This document shows, piece after piece, positions 7,885 through 17,274 of a stretch of DNA of 64,000 nucleotides. Each line of letters begins with the position of its first letter. Position 1 is the first letter of the stretch. A program made the position numbers and the translations under genes. A model generated the notes under the pieces. It was not told the origin of the DNA. It searched no databases and worked only from the letters and a program-made list of their open reading frames with translations. The stretch comes from Microbacterium galbinum. Its GTDB lineage: Bacteria > Actinomycetota > Actinomycetes > Actinomycetales > Microbacteriaceae. The stretch is from contig NZ_CP078077.1 of NCBI RefSeq assembly GCF_023101185.1, positions 2,447,630 through 2,511,629 on the forward strand, read 5' to 3'.

Positions 7885-9960
7885 ATGAGCATGGGCGGCG
7901 GATTGGGTGGGAGGCATCCCGGGGGCTTCCGCGGTGTCGACGAAGATGCGCAGCGCCGGCTGAACGCCGAGGCTCCGCGCATCAGCGGGCTCGGAGCCCG
8001 CGTGGTGACGCTCTTCCGCCCCTACAAGTGGCGGATCGTCGTGACCGGCATCCTCGTCGTGCTGGGCGCGGGCATCGCCGTGATCCCGCCGCTGATCGTG
8101 CAGCGCGTGTTCGACGACGCGCTCTTCCCCGTCGACGGCGGCGGTCCGCACCTCGAGCTCCTGGTCTGGCTCGTGGTCGCGATGATGGGGCTCTTCCTCG
8201 GGTCCGCGGCGCTCGGCGTCGCGCAGACGTGGCTCACCTCGACCGTCGGCAACAGCGTCACCGGAGATCTGCGGGTGCGCCTGTTCGAGCACCTCCAGGC
8301 GATGGAGCTGGGGTTCTTCACCCGCACCAAGACCGGTGTGATCCAGTCGCGCCTGCAGAACGACGTCGGTGGCGTCTCCGGCGTGCTGACGAACACCGTC
8401 ACGAGCATCCTCGGCAATGCGGTCACCGTGATCGCCTCGCTCGTGGCGATGATCCTGATCGACTGGCGTCTGACCCTCATCGCGATCATCCTCATGCCGT
8501 TCCTGATCATCGTGCAACGCCGGGTCGGGCAGGTGCGTGCGCGGATCGCGGGCGAGACCCAGGAGTCCCTGTCGGAGCTCACCTCGATCACGCAGGAGAC
8601 CCTGAGCGTGTCGGGCATGCTGCTGTCGAAGGCGTTCAACCGGCAGCGCGCGGAGTCGCAGCGCTACCAGGCCGAGAACCGCAACCAGGTGCATCTGCAG
8701 GTGCGCCGGGCGATGAGCGGCCAGGGCTTCTTCGCGGTGGTGCAGGTCATCATGGCGAGCGTTCCCGCGATCATCTACCTGGTCTCGGGCTACCTCATCG
8801 CGGGAGGGACCGGCGCGATCACCGCCGGCACCGTCGTCGCCTTCACCACGGTGCAGGCGCGACTCCTGCAGCCGCTCATGGGCCTGATGCGCGTCTCGCT
8901 CGATCTGCAGACCTCTTCGGCCCTGTTCGCGCGCATCTTCGAGTACCTCGACCTGGTCCCCGAGATCGAGGACGCCCCCGATGCGATCTCGGTGGCGGAT
9001 GCTCCGGGGCCGAGAGGGCGCGTCGAGTTCCGCGAGGTCGTCTTCCGCTATCCCGACGCGACCGATGACGCCCGGCCCACCCTCGACGGGGTCTCGTTCG
9101 TCGCGGAGCCCGGCCAGCACGTGGCGTTCGTCGGTCCGTCCGGAGCGGGAAAGACCACGGTGCTCTACCTCGCTCCGCGCCTGTACGAGGCCCGCGGCGG
9201 AGCCGTGCTCTTCGCCGGCGCCGACGTGCGCACGCTCACGCAGGAGTCGATCATCGACGGCGTGGGCATCGTGTCGCAGGAGACCTACCTCTTCCACGCG
9301 ACCATCCGCGAGAACCTGCTGTACGCCAAGCCCGACGCGAGCGAGGAGGAGCTGATCGAGGCGACCACGGCGGCGAACATCCACCACATCATCTCGGGGT
9401 TCGAGAACGGCTACGACACCGTGGTGGGCGAGCGCGGATACCGTCTGTCCGGTGGCGAGAAGCAACGCATCGCCATCGCGCGCGTGCTGCTGAAAGACCC
9501 TCCCGTCCTGCTGCTCGACGAGGCGACGTCGGCCCTCGACACGGTGTCGGAGCGCGTCGTGCAGGAGGCGCTCGACGAGGCCGCGAAGGGCCGGACGACG
9601 ATCTCGATCGCACATCGACTCTCGACCGTGATGGGCGCCGACGTGATCCACGTGCTCGAGGCGGGGCGCATCGTCGAGTCCGGGACCCACGCCGAGCTGC
9701 TCGCGCACGACGGGCTCTACGCCGAGCTCGCCGCCCAGCAGGTGGCCGCGTCCCGTGTGCTCGCGACCGAGGCGGCCGTCGAGATGAGCGTTTCGGGCGG
9801 AGTGGCCGGCGCACTGCGCGACCGCCGGGCCGATCGCGCTCCGGAAGACTCCGTGTCGGCAGACGCGGTCGAGACGCTGACGGCATCCGTCCCGCTGACG
9901 GCCGCCGTGCCGCTCCTGGATGCCGCGACGGACGATCGGGTCTCCCCGCCGCAGGAGTGA
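7885..9960 (+). CDS. ABC exporter, fused permease and ATPase
   Basis: 691 residues. Residues about 50-340 are a six-helix ABC exporter membrane domain, and about 375-610 the ATPase: Walker A GPSGAGKTT near 417-425, signature LSGGEKQRIAIARVLL, Walker B VLLLDEATSALD and the H-loop IAHRLSTV. Half-transporters of this type work as homo- or heterodimers exporting lipids, peptides or drugs; only one half is present here, so a homodimer is likely. The start at 7885 is supported by the -10 box six bases upstream. An unusual Ala/Val/Asp-rich tail of about 60 residues follows the ATPase. Confidence 0.9.
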   Translation: MSMGGGLGGRHPGGFRGVDEDAQRRLNAEAPRISGLGARVVTLFRPYKWRIVVTGILVVLGAGIAVIPPLIVQRVFDDALFPVDGGGPHLELLVWLVVAMMGLFLGSAALGVAQTWLTSTVGNSVTGDLRVRLFEHLQAMELGFFTRTKTGVIQSRLQNDVGGVSGVLTNTVTSILGNAVTVIASLVAMILIDWRLTLIAIILMPFLIIVQRRVGQVRARIAGETQESLSELTSITQETLSVSGMLLSKAFNRQRAESQRYQAENRNQVHLQVRRAMSGQGFFAVVQVIMASVPAIIYLVSGYLIAGGTGAITAGTVVAFTTVQARLLQPLMGLMRVSLDLQTSSALFARIFEYLDLVPEIEDAPDAISVADAPGPRGRVEFREVVFRYPDATDDARPTLDGVSFVAEPGQHVAFVGPSGAGKTTVLYLAPRLYEARGGAVLFAGADVRTLTQESIIDGVGIVSQETYLFHATIRENLLYAKPDASEEELIEATTAANIHHIISGFENGYDTVVGERGYRLSGGEKQRIAIARVLLKDPPVLLLDEATSALDTVSERVVQEALDEAAKGRTTISIAHRLSTVMGADVIHVLEAGRIVESGTHAELLAHDGLYAELAAQQVAASRVLATEAAVEMSVSGGVAGALRDRRADRAPEDSVSADAVETLTASVPLTAAVPLLDAATDDRVSPPQE

Positions 9961-9981
9961 ACGGCCGCGACCGGATCGTGA

Positions 9982-10752
9982 TCAGTGCGCCGAGAGGCCG
10001 CCGTCGACGAAGAGCGAGTGCCCGGTCACGTAGGCCGAGCCCGCGCCGGCGAGGAAGACCGCAGCACCCGCGAAGTCCTCGGGCAGTCCGTTCCGCCCGA
10101 TCATCGTGCGCGCGGCGAGACTCGCGACAGCCCGCGGATCCTGCTGCAGCCGGGCGTTGAGCGGTGTCAGGACGAAGCCGGGAACGAGCGTGTTGCTCGT
10201 CACCCCGGTGCCGCCCCAGGCTTCGGCCTCGGAGCGCATGAGGGACTCCACGGCACCCTTGGATGCTCCGTAGATGCCGCTCGTGGCGAAGGCGCGGTGC
10301 GCCTGCTGCGAGCTGATGTGGATGAGGCGCCCATAGCCGCGCTCCGCCATTCCGGGCGCGAAACGCTGTCCGAGCAGGAAGGGCGCGAGCGCGTTGACGG
10401 TCATGGTCGCGTCCCAGTCGTCCTCCGTGATCTCGGCGAAGGGCGGGCGGATGTTGATCCCGGCGGAGTGCACGACGATGTCGGGCTCACCGAAGGGACG
10501 TGCCGCGTCTTCGGCGGCGGCGCGGATGCCGTCGCGGAAGCTGAGGTCCCCGACCACTCCCTCCGCGGTCCCGCCGGCATCGCGCAGCGCGTGGACGGTC
10601 TCGGCGATGCGCTCGGCGCCGCGGGCGACGATCACGGTGGACGCACCCGCTCCGGCGAGGGCGGTCGCTATCCCGCGCCCGATCCCGGAACTGCCGCCCG
10701 TGACGATCGCCGTGCGTCCGGTGAGCGAGAAGAGGCTGTCGAGGTAGGTCAT
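9982..10752 (-). CDS. Short-chain dehydrogenase/reductase (SDR)
   Basis: 256 residues. The classical SDR pattern is complete: TGGSSGIGRG for NAD(P) binding near the start, HSAGINIR (the NAG-like motif), the catalytic Ser region SSQQAH, YGASK with Tyr and Lys, and the C-terminal VTGHSLFVDGG. The cofactor is probably NAD(P)H; the substrate is unknown (sugars, polyols and 3-oxoacyl groups are all possible). The gene follows the glycosyltransferase on the same strand by 16 bases, so they are probably co-transcribed. Confidence 0.88.
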   Translation of the reverse strand: MTYLDSLFSLTGRTAIVTGGSSGIGRGIATALAGAGASTVIVARGAERIAETVHALRDAGGTAEGVVGDLSFRDGIRAAAEDAARPFGEPDIVVHSAGINIRPPFAEITEDDWDATMTVNALAPFLLGQRFAPGMAERGYGRLIHISSQQAHRAFATSGIYGASKGAVESLMRSEAEAWGGTGVTSNTLVPGFVLTPLNARLQQDPRAVASLAARTMIGRNGLPEDFAGAAVFLAGAGSAYVTGHSLFVDGGLSAH

Positions 10753-10768
10753 GGGGTCTCCGGGTGCG

Positions 10769-11716
10769 TCACCAGCTGAGGGCGGCGGTGAGCGAGTGGT
10801 CGGGGGAGGCGTGGGCGAACTCGGGCAGCGCCTCGATCTCGGTGACGAACTCCGAGACCGCCGCTGCGTAGGCGGGGTCGCGGTGCGTGCGGGCGATCTC
10901 GTGGAGCGGGGGCAGATCCATCGCGACGATGAGCGAGAGGCGGGCGGCGACGGCGTCGTGCGCTCCGGCGTCCTGCAGCACGCGGATGCCGCCGCGCAAC
11001 GCCGCGAGGTAGTCCAGCAGCACGGGGAGCCGAGCCTTGCCCTGCGTGATCGAGGTGCCGTCGGCGCGGACCCGCCAGTGCGCGACCACATCGGGGATCA
11101 CGTCGAAGGCGGTCGCCCGGGTGTACATCAGCTGCGCCACGACCTGATCCTCGTAGGCGACTCCTTCGGGGAAGCGCAGGTCTCCCCAGAAGTCGGTGCG
11201 GCTGATCTTCGACCAGGCCACGATGTTCGCCGACGCGGCCGGGTGGTCGAGGATCGTCGTGCCGAGGCGCTGCGGGTCCGTGGCCGTGGCTACCCAGGGC
11301 TGCACGCGGCCGGCTACGTAGGAGTCACCCTGCGTTCGCGTGCGCACGTACGCTCCCGCCACGAAGTCGCTGCCGCTCTCGGCGAGGGTGCCGGTGAGGC
11401 GGGCGAGCGCGGTCGGGGTGAGTTCGTCATCGGCATCGAGGAATCCGAGGAGGGGCGTGTCGACGAGCTCGAGTCCGGCGTTCCGCGCGGCACCGAGACC
11501 GTGAGCCTCGTCGCGGCGGAGCAGGCGGAAGCGCGGATCGTCGGCCGCGGCCGCCCGGAACACATCGCCGGTAGCGTCGGTCGAACCGTCGTCGACGAGG
11601 ATCGCCCGCCAGCGCGGCTCGGTCTGCGCGCGCAGCGAGTCGATCGCGGCGGGGGCGAAGGCGGCGATGTCCCGCCCGGGGACGATCATCGTCACGATCG
11701 TGTCGGGTGCGCTCAC
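10769..11716 (-). CDS. Family 2 glycosyltransferase
   Basis: 315 residues starting at GTG. The GT-A fold motifs are present: VDDGSTD for the nucleotide-sugar site, ARNAGLELV, and DADDE as the metal-binding DXD equivalent. No membrane helix is seen, so it is a soluble or peripheral transferase that adds a sugar to a cell-envelope or secondary acceptor. The start is fixed by TAGAAT six bases upstream (leaderless style). It lies 23 bases after the NAD operon but with its own promoter. Confidence 0.85.
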   Translation of the reverse strand: MSAPDTIVTMIVPGRDIAAFAPAAIDSLRAQTEPRWRAILVDDGSTDATGDVFRAAAADDPRFRLLRRDEAHGLGAARNAGLELVDTPLLGFLDADDELTPTALARLTGTLAESGSDFVAGAYVRTRTQGDSYVAGRVQPWVATATDPQRLGTTILDHPAASANIVAWSKISRTDFWGDLRFPEGVAYEDQVVAQLMYTRATAFDVIPDVVAHWRVRADGTSITQGKARLPVLLDYLAALRGGIRVLQDAGAHDAVAARLSLIVAMDLPPLHEIARTHRDPAYAAAVSEFVTEIEALPEFAHASPDHSLTAALSW

Positions 11717-11722
11717 CCCCCG

Positions 11723-11728
11723 ATTCTA
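11723..11728 (-). promoter_or_regulatory. -10 box of a leaderless promoter for the glycosyltransferase
   Basis: TAGAAT on the minus strand, with the six bases CGGGGG between it and the GTG at 11716. Confidence 0.55.
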
Positions 11729-11739
11729 TGGCCGCGGGG

Positions 11740-12876
11740 TCAGGTGAGGACGGCGCGCACCGACTCCGCGACGAGCCGGGCGAGGTGCTCGGGGGCGTCG
11801 TCGGGGAGCGCTCCGCGACCGAAGGTGAAGCGCACCGAGGTCTGCGCGATCGCGGGGTCGATTCCGCACGCCAGCAAGACGGGGGAGGGCTCGTCGCTGC
11901 CCGCCGCGCACGCCGAGCCGCTCGATGAGACCACCCCGCGTCGCTCGAGTTCGAGCAGCACCGATTCCCCGCTCGTGCCGGCGAACGTGAAGCTCGCGGT
12001 TCCGGGGAGCCGCTGCGCAGGGTCTCCCGTGAGCGCCGCCCGTGGCACTGCCGTCAGGACTGCGGAGATGAAACGAGCCGTCGCCCGCCCGACCCGCGTG
12101 ACGACATGCACCCGTTCGGCCTCGGCCAGGTCGAGAGCCGTGGCCAGCGCCACCGCTCCCGCGACGTTCTCGGTTCCCGACCGACGCCCGCGCTCCTGCC
12201 CGCCGCCGTGCAGCAGGGGTTCGAGCGGAACGCGCCCGCGCACGGCGAGAGCGCCGGTTCCCTTCGGGGCACCGAGCTTGTGCCCGGCGATCGAGACGGC
12301 ATCCGCACCTAGTCCGTCGAGGGGCAGCCACCCGGCGGACTGCACGGCGTCGAGATGCAGGGGCACCCCGGCATCCCGGGCGAGATCGGCGAGCGACGCG
12401 GCATCCTGCACCGTGCCGATCTCGTTGTTCGCATGGCCGACGCTCACGAGCGCCGTGTCGTCGCGCAGGAGCGCCTGCAGGTCGGATGCCGCGATCCTTC
12501 CGGATCCGTCGACGGGCAGGAGCGACACCTCGATGCCGTGGAAACGGCGCAGGAAGTCCGCGGACTCGAGGATCGACTCGTGTTCGATCGGCGAGACGAT
12601 CAGATGGCGCTTGCTTTTCGCGAGGGCGCCGAGCGTGATGCCCTTGACCGCCAGGTTGTTCGCCTCGGTGCCGCCCGAGGTGAATACCACGTCAGCGGTA
12701 CGCATGCCGAGCGCCCGGGCGACACGACGTCGCGCGTCGTCGAGTGCGCTCGCCGCGGCCTCGCCCACGGTGTGGTGGCTCGAGGGGTTGCCGAAGACGT
12801 CCGTGAGATACGGCCGCATCGCCTCGAGAACCTCCGGGCGCACCGGCGAGGTCGCGGCGTGATCGAGGTAGAGCAC
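11740..12876 (-). CDS. Cysteine desulfurase (NifS/IscS class) of the NAD operon
   Basis: 378 residues, PLP-dependent. Lys200 in SIAGHKLGAPKG is the cofactor lysine, and Cys323 in SSGSACAAGSDEPS the persulfide-carrying residue. RRSGTENVAG is the conserved substrate-binding segment. It releases sulfur from cysteine. As the last gene of a nad operon, it most likely serves the oxygen-sensitive [4Fe-4S] cluster of quinolinate synthase NadA, as known for NifS-like proteins next to nad genes. It starts at GTG, five bases after nadC. Confidence 0.9.
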   Translation of the reverse strand: MLYLDHAATSPVRPEVLEAMRPYLTDVFGNPSSHHTVGEAAASALDDARRRVARALGMRTADVVFTSGGTEANNLAVKGITLGALAKSKRHLIVSPIEHESILESADFLRRFHGIEVSLLPVDGSGRIAASDLQALLRDDTALVSVGHANNEIGTVQDAASLADLARDAGVPLHLDAVQSAGWLPLDGLGADAVSIAGHKLGAPKGTGALAVRGRVPLEPLLHGGGQERGRRSGTENVAGAVALATALDLAEAERVHVVTRVGRATARFISAVLTAVPRAALTGDPAQRLPGTASFTFAGTSGESVLLELERRGVVSSSGSACAAGSDEPSPVLLACGIDPAIAQTSVRFTFGRGALPDDAPEHLARLVAESVRAVLT

Positions 12877-12881
12877 CCGCG

Positions 12882-13733
12882 TCAGCCGATCCGCAGATCC
12901 AGGCCGAGGTCGAGTGCGCGAGCGGAGTGCGTGAGAGCACCGACCGAGATGACGTCGACTCCGGTCGCGGCGATCGCGGCGACCGTGTCGAGATTCACGC
13001 CTCCGGACGCCTCGACCGTGGCGCGCCTGTCAATCATGGCGACGCCCGCGCGGAGGTCGTCGAGGGTGAAGTTGTCGAGCAGCACGGTGTGCGCCCCTCC
13101 CTCGAGCACGGCGGGGATCTGGTCGAGGCGATCCACCTCGACCACGACGTGCGCGGTGTGCGGAAGGCGCGCGATCGCGGCGCGCAGCGCCGTGGCGGTA
13201 TCGACGCCGGAGCGGGTGAGGACGGCGAGATGGTTGTCCTTCGCCATCACGGCATCCGACAGGGAGTACCGGTGGTTGCTGCCGCCGCCGCAGGCGACGG
13301 CGTGGCGCTCGAAGGCGCGCAGGCCGGGTGTCGTCTTGCGGGTGTCGGCGATCCGAACGGGCGTCTGCGCGACCGCTCGGACGTACTCTGCGGTGACCGT
13401 CGCGATGCCGCTCATGCGCTGGGTGAAGTTCAGTGCGACGCGCTCGGCGGTGAGGATGCTGCGCGCCGAGCCCGATACGGAGGCGAGAACGTCGCCGTTC
13501 TCGAACGCATCGCCGTCACCGACGTGCAGGTCGACGGTCACATCGGGGTCGGTGAGGCCGAAGGCGGCGGTGAAGACGGTGCCGCCGCTGAAGACGCCGG
13601 GCTCGCGCGCGACGAGATCCGCGGTGGCCGTCGCATCGGCGGGGATCAGTGCTTCACTCGTCAGGTCGCCCCAGGGCGCATCTTCCTCGAGGGCGGCGGC
13701 GACGACACGGGTGAGGGTGGCGGCGGTGAGCAT
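12882..13733 (-). CDS. nadC: Nicotinate-nucleotide pyrophosphorylase (carboxylating)
   Basis: 283 residues. It converts quinolinate and PRPP to nicotinate mononucleotide and CO2, the third de novo NAD step. Conserved parts: ERVALNFTQRMSGIAT, ADTRKTTPGLRAFERHAVACGGGSNHRYSL in the active site, VVVEVD, and EASGGVNLDTV near the end. The ATG overlaps the nadB stop (TGATG), so the two are translationally coupled. Longer in-frame extension upstream runs through nadB and is not coding in this frame. Confidence 0.95.
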   Translation of the reverse strand: MLTAATLTRVVAAALEEDAPWGDLTSEALIPADATATADLVAREPGVFSGGTVFTAAFGLTDPDVTVDLHVGDGDAFENGDVLASVSGSARSILTAERVALNFTQRMSGIATVTAEYVRAVAQTPVRIADTRKTTPGLRAFERHAVACGGGSNHRYSLSDAVMAKDNHLAVLTRSGVDTATALRAAIARLPHTAHVVVEVDRLDQIPAVLEGGAHTVLLDNFTLDDLRAGVAMIDRRATVEASGGVNLDTVAAIAATGVDVISVGALTHSARALDLGLDLRIG

Positions 13734-15205
13734 CAGACTCCGATCAGGGCGGGTTCGCGGAAGTGGGCGCCGACCGACGCGGTGCGCAGGAGAGCAGCGG
13801 ATGCCGTCGCCTCGGCGAGCACCAGCAGATTCGCGTCCTCGTGCGCGGCGACGTCGATCGGGGTGGGGAGCGCGGCGCGCCAGGCGCGGATGGTCGCGAG
13901 CGCGAGTCGCAGTCCGTCGTCGGTGCGCAGTAGCCCCACCTCGTCCCACATCAGTCGCTGGAGGGCGTTGCGCGAGAACGGCGCGGAGATCGGCGTCGCC
14001 GCGTTTTTGACGATCGCGTGCGGCTCCGGCGCCTGCGGCCGACGCCAGGGCGCTCCGATCGCCGCAGCGGCGCGGGCCCCGAAGACGGCGCCCTCGAGCA
14101 ACGAGTTCGAGGCGAGGCGGTTCGCGCCGTGCACGCCGGTGCGCGCGGCCTCGCCCACGGCGAAGAGACCGGGCATGGTCGTACGACCGTCGAGATCGGT
14201 CGCGATCCCGCCCATCAGGTAGTGCGCCGCCGGCGTCACGGGGATCGGCTCGCGCGCCCAATCGAAGCCGCGCTCGCGGGTGACGCGGTCGATCGTCGGG
14301 AAGCGCCGAGCCAGGGTCGGGGCGCCGAGCATCGTGGCGTCGAGACGAACGGGCGAACCCTGCCGGGCGGCCTGACGCGCGATGGCCCGCGACACGACAT
14401 CGCGCGGTGCGAGTTCACCGTCGGGGTGGCTGTCGAACGTGAAGCGGCGACCCGAGTCGTCGATCAGTGTCGCCCCCTCGCCCCGGACGGCCTCGGAGAT
14501 CAGGAAGGCGGGCTGCGCGTCGAGGATCGTCGGGTGGAACTGCACGAACTCGAGGTCCGCGACCGCCACGCCCGCGCGCAGGGCGGCGGCGATGCCGTCA
14601 CCGGTCGTGCCGTCGGGATTCGTGGTGTGCGCGTAGAGGTGCCCGGCGCCTCCGGTCGCGAGCACGACGGCATCCGCGTCGAACTCGTCCGACCGCCCGT
14701 CGCGCAGCAGACGGATGCCGCGCACGGCAGCCCCGTCGACGATCAGGTCGACGAGGAACGCGTGCTCGACGACCGCCATCCCGGTTCCGCGCACGGCGGC
14801 GGTGAGGGCACGGGCGATCTCGGCGCCGGTGGCGTCGCCGCCCGCGTGCACGATGCGCGCGTGGCTGTGCGCGGCTTCGCGACCGAGCAGGAGCGCGCCG
14901 TCGGGGGAGCGGTCGAAGGCTGCTCCGCGGGCGATCAGCTCGGCGATCCGAGCGGCGCCGTCCGCGACGAGCACTCCGACCGCCGCCTCGTCCGACAGAC
15001 CGGCTCCCGCGGTCATCGTGTCGGCGGCGTGCAGGGCAGCCGAGTCGCCCGCCCCGTAGACACCCGCGACTCCGCCCTGCGCGTACCCCGTGCATCCGTC
15101 GCCGAGCGTGCCCTTCGTCACCACCGTGACGGTGTGACCCGCCTCATGCGCGTGCAGGGCCGCGGTGAGGCCCGCGACGCCCGAGCCCACCACGATGACG
15201 TTCAT
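13733..15205 (-). CDS. nadB: L-aspartate oxidase
   Basis: 490 residues. It oxidises L-aspartate to iminoaspartate, the first de novo NAD step. The FAD-binding GXGXXG is at the extreme N-terminus (VVGSGVAGLTAA), followed by GCTGYAQGGVAGV, LATGGAGHLYAHTTNPDGTTGDG, and the active-site GEGATLIDDSGRRF and HYLMGGI segments typical of the fumarate reductase/NadB family. It is shorter than the E. coli enzyme (540) because the C-terminal helical part is reduced. The ATG overlaps the nadA stop by four bases. Confidence 0.94.
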   Translation of the reverse strand: MNVIVVGSGVAGLTAALHAHEAGHTVTVVTKGTLGDGCTGYAQGGVAGVYGAGDSAALHAADTMTAGAGLSDEAAVGVLVADGAARIAELIARGAAFDRSPDGALLLGREAAHSHARIVHAGGDATGAEIARALTAAVRGTGMAVVEHAFLVDLIVDGAAVRGIRLLRDGRSDEFDADAVVLATGGAGHLYAHTTNPDGTTGDGIAAALRAGVAVADLEFVQFHPTILDAQPAFLISEAVRGEGATLIDDSGRRFTFDSHPDGELAPRDVVSRAIARQAARQGSPVRLDATMLGAPTLARRFPTIDRVTRERGFDWAREPIPVTPAAHYLMGGIATDLDGRTTMPGLFAVGEAARTGVHGANRLASNSLLEGAVFGARAAAAIGAPWRRPQAPEPHAIVKNAATPISAPFSRNALQRLMWDEVGLLRTDDGLRLALATIRAWRAALPTPIDVAAHEDANLLVLAEATASAALLRTASVGAHFREPALIGV

Positions 15206-16539
15206 CGCGCGCTCGCAACCACCGGCGGCTTCGCGGCGAGCATCCGCTCCAACGAGACGCGCGCGGGGTCGGCGACGTCGGACGTGACGGTGATCCGGTT
15301 CGGAGTGCGGCCTGCGACGAGCTCCTCGAGCACCCAGGCGAGGTAGCCGGGGTGGATGCGGTACATCGTCGAGCACGGGCACACGACCGGGTCGAGGCAG
15401 AAGATCTCGTGCTGCGGGTACTGTGCGGCCAGTCGCTTGACGAGGTTGATCTCGGTGCCGATCGCGAACGTCGTGGGTTCGGTCGCCCCATCGATCGCGC
15501 GTCGGATGTAATCGGTCGATCCCGCCTCGTCGGCCGCATCCACGACCTCCATCGGGCACTCCGGATGCACGATCACCCGCACGCCCGGGTGCTCGGCGCG
15601 CGCCTGCTCGATCTGCCCGACCGTGAACCGGCGGTGCACCGAGCAGAAGCCGTGCCACAGGATCACCCGGGAGTCCTCGAGGACCTCGGCGCTCGACCCG
15701 CCGAGGGGCTTGCGCGGGTTCCACATCGGCATCTGCTCGAGCGGCACTCCCATCGCCTTGGCGGTGTTGCGGCCGAGGTGCTGGTCGGGGAAGAACAGCA
15801 CGCGGCGTCCGCGCTCGAACGCCCACTCGAGCACGGTCTGCGCATTGGACGACGTGCAGACGATGCCGCCGTGCCGACCCACGAATCCCTTGATCGCAGC
15901 GGAGGAGTTCATGTAGGTGACCGGGATGACCGGCACGCGTCCGTCCTCGTCGGTCGCGTCGAGATCGCCGAGCACGTCTTCGAGCTGCTCCCAGCACTCC
16001 TCGACCTGATCGATGTCGGCCATGTCGGCCATCGAGCAGCCTGCCGCGAGGTTCGGAAGGATCACGGCCTGGTCGGGGCCCGAGAGCAGGTCGGCGGTCT
16101 CGGCCATGAAGTGCACGCCGCAGAACACGATCGCCTCGGCATCCGGTCGGCCCTTGGCCGCCGTCGCGAGCTGGAAGGAGTCGCCCACGTAGTCGGCGTG
16201 GCGCACGACCTCCTCGCGCTGGTAGAAGTGCCCGAGCACGACCACGCGGTCGCCGAGCGTCTGCTTGGCGGCGCGGATGCGCTCATCGAGCTCGGCCTCG
16301 TCCGCCTCGCGGTAGGCGACGGGGAGCTCTCCCTGACGCGGAGCTCCCGTCGGGATCACGTCGCCCATCGACGAGCCGGGTCCGTACCCGGGGCGGGTGT
16401 CGAAGTCCCAGGGGCCGACGGCGAGGTCGGTGGTACAGGTCTCGTCGACGGACGCGCCGGTGACGATCGCCTGGATCGCGTGATCGACCGAGCCGTCTCG
16501 CGGCGGGACGGCGGGTGCGGGGACGAAGGTGATGCTCAT
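15202..16539 (-). CDS. nadA: Quinolinate synthase
   Basis: 445 residues. It condenses iminoaspartate with dihydroxyacetone phosphate to quinolinate using a [4Fe-4S] cluster. Likely ligands are Cys140 (FCGVHFMAE), Cys328 (VHPECP) and Cys387 or Cys389 (CPCSTM). LGHFYQREEVV and TYMNSSAAIKG are further family signatures. The protein is longer than the 300-residue minimal form owing to an N-terminal extension of about 70 residues and an insert, as in other actinobacterial NadA proteins. It starts four bases inside the preceding regulator gene (ATGA). Confidence 0.95.
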   Translation of the reverse strand: MSITFVPAPAVPPRDGSVDHAIQAIVTGASVDETCTTDLAVGPWDFDTRPGYGPGSSMGDVIPTGAPRQGELPVAYREADEAELDERIRAAKQTLGDRVVVLGHFYQREEVVRHADYVGDSFQLATAAKGRPDAEAIVFCGVHFMAETADLLSGPDQAVILPNLAAGCSMADMADIDQVEECWEQLEDVLGDLDATDEDGRVPVIPVTYMNSSAAIKGFVGRHGGIVCTSSNAQTVLEWAFERGRRVLFFPDQHLGRNTAKAMGVPLEQMPMWNPRKPLGGSSAEVLEDSRVILWHGFCSVHRRFTVGQIEQARAEHPGVRVIVHPECPMEVVDAADEAGSTDYIRRAIDGATEPTTFAIGTEINLVKRLAAQYPQHEIFCLDPVVCPCSTMYRIHPGYLAWVLEELVAGRTPNRITVTSDVADPARVSLERMLAAKPPVVASAR

Positions 16540-17252
16540 CGGATGCTCGTTTCTTCGGGACCGAGGGGGCCGCGGGCGGCCAGTTCGACGTCGGTGTTGT
16601 CGCGGTACAGGCGGGCGGGACGGTGGCTGCCGGTGCGGAACCGGTCGGTGGGGATGAGGTTGCCGGTCGCCTCGACCTGGCGCCGGAAGTTGGCGGGATC
16701 GAGTTGCCGGCCGAGGATCGCCTCGTAGGCCTCGCGCAGGTCGGCGAGCGTGAACTCGGAGGGGAGGAAGCCGTGCGCCACGCGGCTGTAGCCGACCTTG
16801 CTGCGCAGACGCCACAGGGCGTACTCGATGATGTCGGCATGATCGAAGGCGAGTTCGGGGAGCGCATCGACGTCGAACCATTCGACGTTCTCGGGCGCGC
16901 GCCCGGATGCCCGGTGCGCGGCGCTCTGCGCGAGGACCTCGTCCTGACGCAGAAGCGCCCAGTACACGATCGAGATCACGCGCGTGGGGGAGCGGTCGAC
17001 GGCGCCGAAGGCGTACAGCTGCTCGAGATACGACGGGGTGAGGCCCGTGGTCTCGGCGAGCGTGCGCGCGGCGGTGTCGATCGGGGATTCGTCGGGGGCG
17101 ATCCACCCGCCGGGCAGTGCCCAGCGGTCGGCGAAGGGTTCGCGCGTGCGTCGCACGAGGGGCAGCGCGAGCGCGGGAGTGCCCAGTGCCGACGGGCGCA
17201 GCGTCAGGATCACGGTGGATCCCGCGACGCGGATGCCGTCAGTTCGAGTCAT
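16536..17252 (-). CDS. Nudix-domain transcriptional regulator of NAD synthesis (NrtR-like)
   Basis: 238 residues: an N-terminal Nudix domain (about 10-140) joined to a C-terminal winged helix (about 145-225, including LADLREAYEAILGRQLDPANFRRQVEATG). The Nudix box at 49-71 is degenerate: where hydrolases have REXXEE, this reads RTLAET, so two catalytic positions are lost. That is expected for NrtR repressors, which sense ADP-ribose or related NAD metabolites. It is first in the nad operon, and an inverted repeat covers the region just upstream. A plain Nudix hydrolase is less likely. Confidence 0.8.
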   Translation of the reverse strand: MTRTDGIRVAGSTVILTLRPSALGTPALALPLVRRTREPFADRWALPGGWIAPDESPIDTAARTLAETTGLTPSYLEQLYAFGAVDRSPTRVISIVYWALLRQDEVLAQSAAHRASGRAPENVEWFDVDALPELAFDHADIIEYALWRLRSKVGYSRVAHGFLPSEFTLADLREAYEAILGRQLDPANFRRQVEATGNLIPTDRFRTGSHRPARLYRDNTDVELAARGPLGPEETSIR

Positions 17253-17274
17253 AGTTACCTTAACCTCCGTCTCG

